A stretch of DNA of 64,000 nt from an uncultured Lachnospiraceae bacterium (GTDB lineage: Bacteria; Bacillota; Clostridia; Lachnospirales; Lachnospiraceae). A program made the translations under genes and the position numbers. Under the pieces are notes generated by a model. The model saw only the letters and a program-made list of their open reading frames with translations. It ran no database searches and had not been told where the DNA came from. Position 1 is the stretch's first letter; each line of letters starts with the position of its first letter. The stretch covers positions 416,115 through 480,114 of the forward strand of contig CAJTRA010000001.1 of NCBI GenBank assembly GCA_910578345.1, given 5' to 3'. This document shows, one piece after another, positions 55,126 through 64,000 of this stretch.

Positions 55126-55153
55126 TCCTTAACCTCCGTGATCACTTCTTTAT

Positions 55154-57619
55154 CTATTCTGCATAAAATCCTAATACCCCTTCATTGTCCGCTGCACAGA
55201 TCTCCATAGCCTCCTGCGCCGAGCATTTATCATGTGTGGCCAGCGTATAGGCGAACTCATAGAAACCGCCCAGATCAACCTTAAAATTAGTCTCCCAGAA
55301 ATTATTCATCACCCAGGAGTAAGCTTCTGCCTGGTTTTTCTCCATATTATTGGCATCGCAGAGTCTGATCGGATGCGCCTCCAGGTCTCCGAACGTCACA
55401 AGCGGAGCGTCCTTAATGGCAAGCGTCACTGTCTTATCCCTGCCTTCCAGCACAATACCGTTCTGCAGCAGATAGAATTCCATGTTTGTGCCGGGGAGCT
55501 GATCGATCCCAGGGCGGATCACGCAGCCTGTCTTATCGATATACTTCACTTCCTCTTCCCCTGCGGTAAACGGCAGCGAAATGTAAAGATTCTCCGGTTC
55601 CCACACACTGTTCTTGTGAATCCGTACCATTGCTTCCAAACGGGCCATTTCCTTATATACTTTCAGGAATACACTGTAAAATCCTGTTCCATAAAGGTCG
55701 TAATCCAGTTGGATCGCCGTATAGACTGCACCGTTCTCTACAATGCGGATATCCTTCAAGGCAGAAGCGTAGCGGGCAGTCGATACATCCTTGCGGTTTC
55801 TTCCCATTCTTCTTCTGCTCTCACATGCCTGCTCATGCATATCCGTTACTTCATAAATGCCCGTAAATGCCGGGTATGCCGCATCTTCTCTGATCAGGTT
55901 TCTTCCATCTTTCTTGTCAATGATCTTTGCAATGCCGCGTTTCTGATCCAGGATCACTTGATAGAAATCTGTTTCCACACAGGCAGTGTCCGTCCGATAT
56001 CCTTCCGGCAAGATCACATCCCTTACGCCCTCCGCACCGATATGCGCGTGATTCTTTACCACGACAGGCTTCCTGTCTTTGGCAAGACGGATCATGACTT
56101 CCTTCTCTTCTCCTGCCTTAAGCGACACGAGCACTTCCACCTGGGTCGCTCTTGCGATCCGCTTCACCTGGGATGGCAGAACCTCACCTGTCGCCAGATC
56201 GACTACCTCTACAGCCATATTCTCGCTGTAATTGATTCCTTCCATATACTCCCAGAATTCGATATACAGATATACTTTTGTCTTAAGATCTCTGCCGTGG
56301 GGATTGATAATCTTATACTTCTGCGGTCTGTCCTGGGCGATGCTCACCTCACCCTTCTTCGCAAGGATCTCATCCAGATTCCGCGATACTTCCGTATTGG
56401 CATTGATGGCATACGCCGTCTTCTTCATTTCCAGATCACCTACCAGAGTCTCCCATGGCTCCGATACAGAAGAAGAGTAGCCCCAGGTATGTTCTGCATA
56501 GAGCATGAGATTTTCCGCCGCCTGCTCCATCAGATCTTCCTGTCCCAGACTGTGCTTCCCATCCAGTTTCCTGCAGATATTATATTTTCTTCTGGCGTCA
56601 CAGAAGATCTTGACCGCTGCCGGCGTAGAGCCAATGCCATCCGCCCACCAGTCATTCCAGTCGCCCTTGTAAGTGGGGATGTCGTCGCAATGCGCTTCTA
56701 CCTCCTGGAAGAACTGCTCCAATGTCACCATACGGAATTGTGCCTGTCCCCGGAAGACTCTGTTCAGCTCCTGCGCACGCCTGGCGATCTTTCGATTCGG
56801 CGGCGCATTGTCCGTGATTGCCCCCGATACCATAAACGGAACCAGCTCATACGGATAGCCCTCCTCCTCCAGATTCGCCAGATAACGCTCCAATCTGGTC
56901 GTTGCGATCTCTAACTCTTTCTCATCCGTCTCCTGCGCGGAATGGATCAGGATACTGTTATCTCCGAGAGGCTTATGGAACTCATCATAGGTCATATAGG
57001 AAGACCCACCGTGCGGGGACAGGAACATTTCATTCCCGAAATGATAATGCTCTCCGTTCCATACGAGTATCTTATTGCCCTTCGGGCTTTCCCAGTAGAA
57101 AGGCATCACCTTCCTGTAAAGCGGAAACATACCGTGATGAGGATGCAGACAGGAATAAAGATGCTTCACCCCATGTTCCGCCAGCGAATCCACATAACCC
57201 CATGCAAACCCATTGATATCCGCCGTCATGCCAGAGATCACCGGATGTCCTATTCTTTTTCCGTATTCCTGCGCCTGTGCGATTCTCGTATCCAGCACTT
57301 CTTTTGAGATCAGTTCTGTCATATTCAGGTAATTTCCAGACAGTCCGATCTCGCCGCTGTGCACATACTTTTCAAAATCACGAATATACGCTTCCGGCGC
57401 ATGGGCATAGAAGTTCTTCACCTGCCAGTAATTTTCACACTGCCATACAAATCCCCGGTATTCTTCTGTGTTATTTTCATGGATATCATTGAGAATGTCA
57501 ATGGCCTGCTTGATAAAATCACAGTGATAGCTGATGATCTTATCCTGCCTCTCCGTATAGCCGATATCCGTGTGAGAATGCTGGATCAAATACACTTTCC
57601 ATTGTTTTGTTAAGCTCAT
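55154..57619 (-). CDS. GH38 alpha-mannosidase-like protein
   Basis: An 821-aa protein. N-terminal metal-binding HSHTDIGYTERQ, the likely nucleophile region MTADINGFAWGYVD, and LIHSAQETDEKELEIATTRL. The C-terminal beta domains match the GH38 C-terminal family. No signal peptide, so it acts on imported mannosides inside the cell. Together with the importer, kinase and isomerase it outlines alpha-mannoside breakdown. Exact linkage cannot be deduced. Confidence 0.88.
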   Translation of the reverse strand: MSLTKQWKVYLIQHSHTDIGYTERQDKIISYHCDFIKQAIDILNDIHENNTEEYRGFVWQCENYWQVKNFYAHAPEAYIRDFEKYVHSGEIGLSGNYLNMTELISKEVLDTRIAQAQEYGKRIGHPVISGMTADINGFAWGYVDSLAEHGVKHLYSCLHPHHGMFPLYRKVMPFYWESPKGNKILVWNGEHYHFGNEMFLSPHGGSSYMTYDEFHKPLGDNSILIHSAQETDEKELEIATTRLERYLANLEEEGYPYELVPFMVSGAITDNAPPNRKIARRAQELNRVFRGQAQFRMVTLEQFFQEVEAHCDDIPTYKGDWNDWWADGIGSTPAAVKIFCDARRKYNICRKLDGKHSLGQEDLMEQAAENLMLYAEHTWGYSSSVSEPWETLVGDLEMKKTAYAINANTEVSRNLDEILAKKGEVSIAQDRPQKYKIINPHGRDLKTKVYLYIEFWEYMEGINYSENMAVEVVDLATGEVLPSQVKRIARATQVEVLVSLKAGEEKEVMIRLAKDRKPVVVKNHAHIGAEGVRDVILPEGYRTDTACVETDFYQVILDQKRGIAKIIDKKDGRNLIREDAAYPAFTGIYEVTDMHEQACESRRRMGRNRKDVSTARYASALKDIRIVENGAVYTAIQLDYDLYGTGFYSVFLKVYKEMARLEAMVRIHKNSVWEPENLYISLPFTAGEEEVKYIDKTGCVIRPGIDQLPGTNMEFYLLQNGIVLEGRDKTVTLAIKDAPLVTFGDLEAHPIRLCDANNMEKNQAEAYSWVMNNFWETNFKVDLGGFYEFAYTLATHDKCSAQEAMEICAADNEGVLGFYAE

Positions 57620-57658
57620 AAATTATCTCCGTACCTTTCCTGATATAGTATTGCTTTC

Positions 57659-58480
57659 TTATTTTCCGGTATAGGCAAACCCAGCCTCGAAGTTCCTGTT
57701 CAGAAAGATAAAGAACAGAATCGTAGGCAGAGACGCTGCCAGACAGGCGGTCAGCATAGCAGGCGCGTGCCCTGTGTTCATCAAAGATAAGGATGCCATA
57801 ACCGGTTTAATCTCCTTAGACTTCGTGAAAGTAAGTCCAAACATCAAGTCGTTCCAGCAGAAAGTAAACTGGGACAACAGCACTACCGAGATCGGCGCTC
57901 TCGCCATCGGAACAAAAATCCTTGTCAGGATCTGGAAATCTCCCGCGCCATCCAGCTTTGCCGACTCACAGATCTCTCTGGAGATCCCGGTAAAGAAGTT
58001 CCGCAGAACGAACATGACAAAAGGGATGCAGATCGCCGTATAGAATAAGATCATGCCCAATCTGGTATCATACAGCCCCAGCTTTGCATAGCCGGAAAAG
58101 ATCGGGATCAAATAAATCTGAAACGGAAAAATTGTCCCGCTGTAAATGACCATAAACCAAAACATTCTGTGCCTGATCTTAAGATGCGCGATCGCATATG
58201 CCGACATTGTTCCCAGAATAACAGCAAACACAGCTCCACAGGAGGAGTAGAGCAGACTGCTCAGCATTCCCTGAAAGATCTTGGCATTGTCCCGGATGTA
58301 ACTTACATTTGCCATGAATTCATTCCCCTCAGGAAGCGCCCAGAAGCTTCCCATATTATACTCGACCTGTCCTTTGAACATATTCAGCACGGCGAATATC
58401 ACCGGGACAAACCATATGACAGCCAGTATCCCTAAGATGCCGTTGATGATCCTTCTATTTTTCTTACTTGTTTTGTGCAT
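57659..58480 (-). CDS. Carbohydrate ABC transporter permease (MalG-like)
   Basis: A 273-aa membrane protein with six helices (GILGILAVIWFVPVIFAVLN first) and the EAA loop EICESAKLDGAGDFQILTRI. Second permease of the mannoside-locus importer, 14 nt after the first. Confidence 0.92.
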   Translation of the reverse strand: MHKTSKKNRRIINGILGILAVIWFVPVIFAVLNMFKGQVEYNMGSFWALPEGNEFMANVSYIRDNAKIFQGMLSSLLYSSCGAVFAVILGTMSAYAIAHLKIRHRMFWFMVIYSGTIFPFQIYLIPIFSGYAKLGLYDTRLGMILFYTAICIPFVMFVLRNFFTGISREICESAKLDGAGDFQILTRIFVPMARAPISVVLLSQFTFCWNDLMFGLTFTKSKEIKPVMASLSLMNTGHAPAMLTACLAASLPTILFFIFLNRNFEAGFAYTGK

Positions 58481-58494
58481 ATTGATCCTCCTCC

Positions 58495-59361
58495 TTAATC
58501 TTCCTTAAAAGAGTTTCTGATATTGAAATAAGAAACAAAGACCACCACCACCGTCAGTACAATGGCTACGGCTGCACCCCGTCCAAAGTCATTGCGGATA
58601 AAAGATTCCTGGTACATGGTAAGCGCCAGTGTCTCTGATGTCCTGTATGGGCCTCCCTTGGTCATAATCCAGATATTGTCAAATGTCTTAAAGCTGTTGA
58701 CCAACGACATGAGAAGAACCACCACGATCGTATTCTTCATCAGAGGAAACACCACTCTTGTATACATCTGAAAAGTCCTGGCCCCTTCAATCTGCGCTGC
58801 TTCTATGGGTGAGGCATCTAGGCTGTTGAGTCCTGAAATAAACAGGAGCATATTAAGGCCCAATCCCTGCCAGATACCGGATACAATCATCACGAACGTA
58901 TTGACATAGGGAATCGAAAGCCAGTCTCTGACCAGTTCAGGAAATCCCAGCATTCCCACGATCTTCGGAAGGCCATAGATTGACAGAATAGAGGTCATCA
59001 GCAGACCGCCTACTGTGCCGGATAATGCCGAAGGGAAATAGAAGATATTCTTAAATCCACCCGACCAGGAACTCTTCACGATCAAGATCGCAAACAAAAG
59101 CGGCATTGCCAAAGACAGCACCAGCGAACTTGCAACCCAGATGATCGTATTCATGACCGAAGTCAAAAAGTTCTTGTCCCTGAATAATCTCATGTAATTC
59201 TCTAATCCCACGAATTTCATGTCAGAAAAACCGTCCCATTCAAAGAAACTCAGCCTGAACGCATAGACGATCGAACTGATGAAAAAAACTGTGATAAACA
59301 AAACTGCAGGCGCTATATATAAATAATCTTTATATTTTTTGAAAGAAAAAGACTTGCGCAT
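58495..59361 (-). CDS. Sugar ABC transporter permease (MalF-like)
   Basis: A 288-aa membrane protein (DYLYIAPAVLFITVFFISSI as first helix) with EAA loop SPIEAAQIEGARTFQMYTRV. ATG 59361 (MRKSFSFKKYK) has GGAGGAGG upstream; the longer in-frame extension lacks this. It lies after the binding-protein gene and an intervening terminator-like hairpin. Confidence 0.9.
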   Translation of the reverse strand: MRKSFSFKKYKDYLYIAPAVLFITVFFISSIVYAFRLSFFEWDGFSDMKFVGLENYMRLFRDKNFLTSVMNTIIWVASSLVLSLAMPLLFAILIVKSSWSGGFKNIFYFPSALSGTVGGLLMTSILSIYGLPKIVGMLGFPELVRDWLSIPYVNTFVMIVSGIWQGLGLNMLLFISGLNSLDASPIEAAQIEGARTFQMYTRVVFPLMKNTIVVVLLMSLVNSFKTFDNIWIMTKGGPYRTSETLALTMYQESFIRNDFGRGAAVAIVLTVVVVFVSYFNIRNSFKED

Positions 59362-59436
59362 TCCAGGTATACCTCCTCCTATACAGCGGTTTCGTCTCCT
59401 CTTTCTTACCGCTGTCCTCTGCTGACACCCCAATTT

Positions 59437-59483
59437 AAGAAAAACAGAGCCGGCGCAGCCAAACATTTGTGCCGTGCCGGCTC
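59437..59483 (-). terminator. Attenuating terminator between binding protein and permeases
   Basis: On the minus strand GAGCCGGC (59476-59483) pairs with GCCGGCTC (59447-59454) and runs into TGTTTTTCTT. Placed here it lowers permease expression relative to the binding protein. Confidence 0.75.
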
Positions 59484-59497
59484 GATCCATCTTTGTA

Positions 59498-60868
59498 TTA
59501 ATTACCAAATACAGTATCCGCCTCTGCCTGGATTGTATTTAACATATCTTCAACCGTCGCATTCTTCAACTGGAATCTCATCAACTCATCCAGCACGAAA
59601 TCCCTCAGCTTATCGGGTGTGCTTTCATAGAATCTAAGTACCAACTGGTAATTGTCTGCATCGGCAGTTGCGTCAAGAATCTTCTGAACACAAGGCGTAT
59701 CTACACTGATCTTACTTGTATTGGTATAACCGAACTCTTCATGAAACATATTCTGCACGTCTTCTGTATACCATGCTTCTAAAACCTTCAGCGCATCTTC
59801 CTTCTGTGCGCTGGCAGTAGAAACACATAACGGCGCCGCCTCGAAGAAGATCGTTCTCTTTCCGCCATCCATGGCAGGAAGTGCAAAGGCGTCAATGCTC
59901 TCGCCTTCTACCATATCGAAATCCTTCTTCATGCCAGTGAATTCCACATGAGGCTCCAACATCATAGCCACTTCCCCTTTGGCAAAACTGGGTCTTACAT
60001 CCTGCCAGTCAATGGGAACAGAGAAATAATCCTTGTCCAGCATCTCTTTCCATACTTCCATCACTTCTACGATCCTGGGATCCGTATACTTGATGCTTCC
60101 GTCACAGATTCCCTTATACAGCTCCACATCCTTAGCTGCTAACAGAGCCTGGAACCAAATAAATCCCGCCCAGGAATCACTCTTTAAAGCAATCGGCGTC
60201 ACCCCGTTGGATTTCAGGGTTTCGCATACCTGCAAGAACTCGTCAAACGTCTCTGGCTCTTTCAGCCCATACTGGTCAAACACGGTCTTATTATAGAATA
60301 CCACATTATACAGAACACTCCAGGGTGCTGCATAAATCTTCCCATCAAAAGTAAAGGCATCTGCGACTCCCTGAGATACGCCGGCGTCATAGATCGCATT
60401 ATCCCATACGGATGTCAGATCTTCCACCAGGCCATTTTCTACCAATGTCTGCAGCTGAGAACCACTCCACCAGGTAAAAAGTCCCGGCGCTTTCTCATCA
60501 CGGATCGTCTGCTGCATGGCAGTCTGATAAGAAGCCGTATCAGGATACGGAATCATATCCAACGTATAACCAGAAGCGGACTGTATTGTCCCAAACACTT
60601 TATCCAGAGATGACTGCTCGATATTCGCCATCTTATCATTCCAGAATTCCAGGGTGCCTCCCTCTGCCACGGTCTCTTCCGTTCCCGTCTGCGCTTCTTC
60701 TGAACCGGCGTCTTCTGCTACTGCTTCCGGCGTCTCGTCTCCCGTTTCTTCTGTCTGTGTACTCTGCGCACTGTTTGTTCCGCCATTACTGTTGTTTCCA
60801 CATCCTGCTAATGCTGTAACCGCAACTGTCACTGAGAGTAACAGAGCAGCAACTCTTTTTAAGTTCAT
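59498..60868 (-). CDS. ABC transporter sugar-binding lipoprotein (family 1)
   Basis: A 456-aa extracellular binding protein. Signal peptide with lipobox LAGC, lipidation at Cys23, an Asn/Gln/Thr/Glu-rich tether (24-70), then a family 1 binding domain (LEFWNDKMANIEQSSLDKVF). First gene of the mannoside-locus operon. No ATPase gene is present in the locus. Confidence 0.92.
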   Translation of the reverse strand: MNLKRVAALLLSVTVAVTALAGCGNNSNGGTNSAQSTQTEETGDETPEAVAEDAGSEEAQTGTEETVAEGGTLEFWNDKMANIEQSSLDKVFGTIQSASGYTLDMIPYPDTASYQTAMQQTIRDEKAPGLFTWWSGSQLQTLVENGLVEDLTSVWDNAIYDAGVSQGVADAFTFDGKIYAAPWSVLYNVVFYNKTVFDQYGLKEPETFDEFLQVCETLKSNGVTPIALKSDSWAGFIWFQALLAAKDVELYKGICDGSIKYTDPRIVEVMEVWKEMLDKDYFSVPIDWQDVRPSFAKGEVAMMLEPHVEFTGMKKDFDMVEGESIDAFALPAMDGGKRTIFFEAAPLCVSTASAQKEDALKVLEAWYTEDVQNMFHEEFGYTNTSKISVDTPCVQKILDATADADNYQLVLRFYESTPDKLRDFVLDELMRFQLKNATVEDMLNTIQAEADTVFGN

Positions 60869-61021
60869 AATAGGTCCTCCTTTGTTTCGTTATATTATTA
60901 TATTGTTATGACATTATAATAGCATGATTTATTTGAACTGTCTATCTCTTTTTTTAGGAAATCATTCTTTTATCTATTATAGTCAAATTTGGGCGGTTTA
61001 TTCTGTGCAAAATGCACGAGA

Positions 61022-61052
61022 AAAGGGAATACTTCCTTTCTGAAATATTCCC
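61022..61052 (-). terminator. Terminator after the DAC-like gene
   Basis: GAAATATTCCC (61042-61052) and GGGAATACTTC (61025-61035) form a stem with one G-T pair, followed on the minus strand by TTTTCTC. Confidence 0.65.
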
Positions 61053-61082
61053 TCACACTCTATACTCCTGGCCATGCTGCCC

Positions 61083-62385
61083 CTATGCTTTTGCTGTTTT
61101 TATATTTACATCACCATCTTCAGAAATAATTACTGCAAACGCCTGTCTACGCTCATATTTTCCATTTTTCATCAACCAGTTGATATAATTCGTCAAAGAA
61201 TTATATCTTGCTCCTCTGGACAAATCCGCTTCTATAACACTTTCCCCATCCAAAATTGCGCCAATCGCATGTACATTACCCTGATAGTCCATGATCAAAG
61301 CGCCATCGATTGCCGATATACCAATTATGAGTTCTTGCCAATTTTTCTCATCGTTTGTATGTAATATGGAAACCGGCCTGATTCTACAGATCCGATTATG
61401 TTCGCCCAATCTCTTAAGCTCATTTTCCAGAATACTATCCTCCAGAAAAATAGCAGAAGTTCCGTGAGCCTGCATGCACAGATTAATAATGATCCTCTTG
61501 ATCTTCTCAACATTATCCAGGTGCAGATCTACCAGTTCTTTCCATTCTTCTGTTTCGTTAGTACAAGGCAAATGATACTTACCATCTTCATAACTTAAAA
61601 GTTCTTTTCCTGCACTCATTAACTTCCATTTCAAATAGCCGCCAAATATAATTTGATTTCCCTCTTTTGTCGTCAGTTCCGCAATTCCTTTCATAACATA
61701 ACCTTTATGGGACATACCTACTACCAGGGCGTTTCCTTCTCTTGTCATTTCAAGCATCTTTCTGATAAACCGCAGTTTTTTGCCTGAAAACTCCCACATC
61801 GCAATGTTTTTTTCATCAAAGAGAATTTTCATTTTATCTTCCTGTACTTCTCCAAAATAAATCCTGGAATGTATTTCTCTTTTTTCGTATTTCCTGGCCG
61901 ATATAAGGGAAATCAATTCTCTATTCCTAACTCCTGCTTCATTGCATATTTTTTCAATATACTTTTCACGAATCCTGTTTTTATCCCTCACTGCCTGAAA
62001 TAAATACTCTTCTATTTGCTCTAAATAAGACAGATAAATCAAGTCGCTTAATTGTTCGCGCGTCTTTTCTATAACATTCTCGATGAGGAAATAGATATCC
62101 GTTTTTCTCCCGCTCCCCCTCACCAGCCAAATAAGATCTTTCTTCCTGGCAAATACATTGTTTTCTATTCCAGAGTCTCTTTTATCACCCTCATATAAAA
62201 AATATACAAGATGGTCCTGTCCTGCCATTCCATTCATAATCCTCTGTACCGACAAGCCACGGTCGTTTTTTGACTGCATTGCGCACAAAAAGATAAAATT
62301 CAACTCCATCTGTCAATTCCGAAAAACTGGTGCACAGATCCGATCCAAATTTAGTGACAAAATTTTGAACTCTATCGTCATCCAT
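61083..62385 (-). pseudogene. Protein with degenerate DisA/CdaA-like (DAC) C-terminal domain, frame broken
   Basis: The main frame (ATG 62309 to 61083) gives 408 aa. The end (about 330-405) looks like a DAC nucleotide domain: SAIDGALIMDYQGNVHAIGA keeps the DGA motif, while SRGARYNSLTNYINW stands where GTRHR is expected, so RHR became RYN. That suggests binding without synthesis. A better N-terminus (MDDDRVQNFVTKFGSDLCTS) starts at ATG 62385, with AAAGGA and an 8-nt overlap with the preceding gene, but lies in another frame. The two meet at a run of six As (62266-62271). Either one A too many broke the gene, or the shorter protein from 62309 is used. Confidence 0.6.
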
Positions 62386-63127
62386 TTTCTTCTGTTCCTT
62401 TCCCCGCTTCTCCTTTATAGCGCGCCAGATCCTGTTCCAATATCTGTTGATAAATATCTATATAACCCCGAATCAAAACGATCACCTCTTCTACATCTTC
62501 GCCGGAAAATGCAGCAAATGTATCGCGGATTCTCTTTAGTGCCGGTTCCATATTATTGCTGAATTGGGATTCAAAAATCTTACGGCATTCGACTAAATAT
62601 CTTAGTGCACATTCCAAAACGGGACCACAATATAGAATCTCTTTTTCTCCTTCAAGCTCCCATATTTCTTTGTCATAATCTTTCACATAAATGTGCATTT
62701 CTCTCCACAAGGCACCTGCCAGGTATGCTCTGTCACTTTCCTCCTCCGTAATATGAAATATTTCATCCAACGTCCATTTCTGAGGACACCCCTCCTCATC
62801 ATGAATCATACACAGACTTATCAACGCTCCCCGAATCATATCGCTTCTTTGTCTGGACAACGCATGAATACTCATACCTTGATCATACGCGCTAACCAGA
62901 ATCGCCTCCAGGTATTCCCTGACTGATAAATTCAAAAGCATGACTGCTCCCAAATCTGCAAAACACTCTTTTAGTAAATACATTAAATTATCTATAATGG
63001 AATACGCACCCCAATCGGAAGGATTCCAATCTGATATCTCACAGAAATCCCATGACCATTTTTCAAACTCTTTCCTGAGTCCTTCTTCCTTGATCCGTGC
63101 ATACTCTGTCGTTCCTTCTCTCTGCAT
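62378..63127 (-). CDS. Uncharacterised protein, possible C-terminal part of the metalloprotease-like gene
   Basis: A 249-aa helical protein. Near residue 55 it has LKECFADLGAVMLLNLSV, reminiscent of the E..AD segment that supplies the third zinc ligand after HEXXH in gluzincin peptidases. The previous gene has HEISH but no such segment. The frame is open upstream of ATG 63127 to a TAG near 63177, overlapping the end of that gene, and ATG 63127 has only a weak ribosome site. So it may be the second half of a frameshifted peptidase, or a separate partner subunit. It overlaps the DAC-like gene start. Confidence 0.55.
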   Translation of the reverse strand: MQREGTTEYARIKEEGLRKEFEKWSWDFCEISDWNPSDWGAYSIIDNLMYLLKECFADLGAVMLLNLSVREYLEAILVSAYDQGMSIHALSRQRSDMIRGALISLCMIHDEEGCPQKWTLDEIFHITEEESDRAYLAGALWREMHIYVKDYDKEIWELEGEKEILYCGPVLECALRYLVECRKIFESQFSNNMEPALKRIRDTFAAFSGEDVEEVIVLIRGYIDIYQQILEQDLARYKGEAGKGTEENG

Positions 63128-63146
63128 CTGATAAAGATATTCTCTC

Positions 63147-64000
63147 TTAAGTATGACAAATCCTGCATAGATGATCTACCATCAGTTTCGTAAGCATGTC
63201 ACTGTGCTTACAATACAGATCCAGCCGCTCTTTCCACCACTCTTTGGCTTCCGAATCTAAACTGCTTTTCTTATAGCGTTCATTTATGAACTCATCTTTA
63301 CTCTCCCACTCCATATAGAGTTCTAACTGTGCTACGATCTCATCTCTTAATACTTTCCAATAACAGTTTCCACTATCCGTTGTTGTAATCTCTTCAAAAT
63401 GATCCTGTTCCTCAATATACGCCGACAATCTTCGAAAAAAATATCCTGTTACAATATTAGAAACCATTTTCACTACACACGTATACCGGAAATCTCTCTG
63501 CCTGATTCCTCTGCCAACAAAATGACTTATCTCATGAGATAACATAATGAGCATAAGTTTCGGACTATAAACTTGTTTCTCCGGCATATCTATAAGAAAT
63601 AATCTTTTATCCTTGATCAGCTCCGGATATACTTCCCGTACCTGCATATCATTGGCTACGCCAGGACATGTCAAAAATTCATATTCATTCTTCTTTCCAC
63701 TATTTTGTCCCAGCCCATTCAACAAAGTTTTCAAATCATAAATCACTGCATTATACAGCGCGTTCATCTTGACTGGTGTATCATAGATCCGGATATTGAA
63801 ATCAGGTACTTCTGTAAATTGTCTGTCTGAGCGTACAGAATTCTGTGTATACATATTAAAGCTTGTCAAAAAATCATAGAAGTGACTATATTTATCTCCA
63901 CTCTCCTCCTGATCTGCCTGTTTTACCATTTCGATCAGCATCTTCATTGGCTGTAATGCAGACAAAAAAATATAATCATGGAATGGCGCTCTTTCATATT
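63147..64000 (-). CDS. HEXXH metalloprotease-like protein, N-terminus beyond the window
   Basis: The frame is open up to the window edge (YERAPFHDYIFLSALQ before the first Met), so the N-terminus is missing. Seen: LIMLSHEISHFVGRGIRQRD, a zinc-protease HEXXH motif (63522-63536), in an otherwise helical protein with conserved-looking NALYNAVIYDLKTLLNGLG. No signal peptide is visible in this part. First of three co-directional genes with the DAC-like protein last. Target and family are unknown. Confidence 0.6.
   Translation of the reverse strand, partial: YERAPFHDYIFLSALQPMKMLIEMVKQADQEESGDKYSHFYDFLTSFNMYTQNSVRSDRQFTEVPDFNIRIYDTPVKMNALYNAVIYDLKTLLNGLGQNSGKKNEYEFLTCPGVANDMQVREVYPELIKDKRLFLIDMPEKQVYSPKLMLIMLSHEISHFVGRGIRQRDFRYTCVVKMVSNIVTGYFFRRLSAYIEEQDHFEEITTTDSGNCYWKVLRDEIVAQLELYMEWESKDEFINERYKKSSLDSEAKEWWKERLDLYCKHSDMLTKLMVDHLCRICHT

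Noticed and set aside
55232..56914. 560-aa plus-strand open frame
   Set aside because: Antisense to the GH38 gene, with His/Arg/Cys/Ile-rich composition typical of a shadow frame.
62266..62272. AAAAAAC as a programmed -1 frameshift heptamer
   Set aside because: The needed shift is +1, and the heptamer is not in the right phase relative to the upstream frame.

Overview
The window reads as chromosome of an anaerobic, flagellated Firmicute, most likely a Lachnospiraceae-type Clostridium. The basis is gene content and order: cdaA-cdaR-glmM, rpsF-ssb-rpsR, gdpP-rplI-dnaB, mbl followed by two flagellar hook-basal-body genes, a YvyF-type flagellar-operon protein, DUF951, MecA, strong GGAGG ribosome binding sites and an oxygen-sensitive glycyl radical fermentation enzyme. 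No rRNA, tRNA or CRISPR array was seen. The species cannot be named from the sequence alone.

Layout. 1-2.9 kb: the start of a GH18-type cell-wall protein, mecA, and a small DUF1858 redox protein. 3.2-11.1 kb (+): a YesM/YesN-type two-component system, a sugar-type ABC importer without its own ATPase, and a nucleoside hydrolase, together probably a regulated nucleoside or glycoside uptake locus. 11.2-15.3 kb (+): a pyruvate formate-lyase locus in which the enzyme is split. The 679-aa core lacks the glycyl radical domain. It is followed by a 67-aa cysteine-containing protein resembling the start of that domain, an 80-aa stand-alone glycyl radical domain, the radical SAM activase, and a 2[4Fe-4S] ferredoxin. 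15.3-43.1 kb (-): housekeeping genes, namely merR-like, dnaB, rplI, gdpP, rpsR-ssb-rpsF, DUF951, a sirtuin, leuA, HPr, glmM-cdaR-cdaA, membrane proteins, yvyF, comF, recD2, a rod protein, flhP/flhO, mbl, and uvrA-uvrB with a LexA-like box.

43.4-48.3 kb: a Nif3-like protein, then an AT-rich accessory patch with two paralogous small proteins, a deleted IS110-family transposase with a long upstream leader (a place where a bridge RNA could lie), and two orphan genes. 48.4-60.9 kb: a glycan locus with GH42 beta-galactosidase, a DUF1349 gene broken by a TGA, a mannose-6-phosphate isomerase-like fusion, a GntR regulator, a ROK kinase, a GH38 alpha-mannosidase and a complete importer apart from the ATPase. 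61.1-64 kb (-): an unusual cluster of a HEXXH metalloprotease-like protein (running off the window), a second protein that looks like its continuation, and a protein with a DisA/CdaA-like C-terminal domain whose catalytic RHR motif is degenerate. Reading frames appear broken at two junctions.

Themes. Cyclic di-AMP synthesis (cdaA), its breakdown (gdpP) and a possible nucleotide-sensing relative (61-62 kb) all lie in the window. The split PFL locus and the DAC-like/metalloprotease cluster are the most interesting parts. Starts were chosen by ribosome binding site; homology statements come from motif recognition, not a database search.
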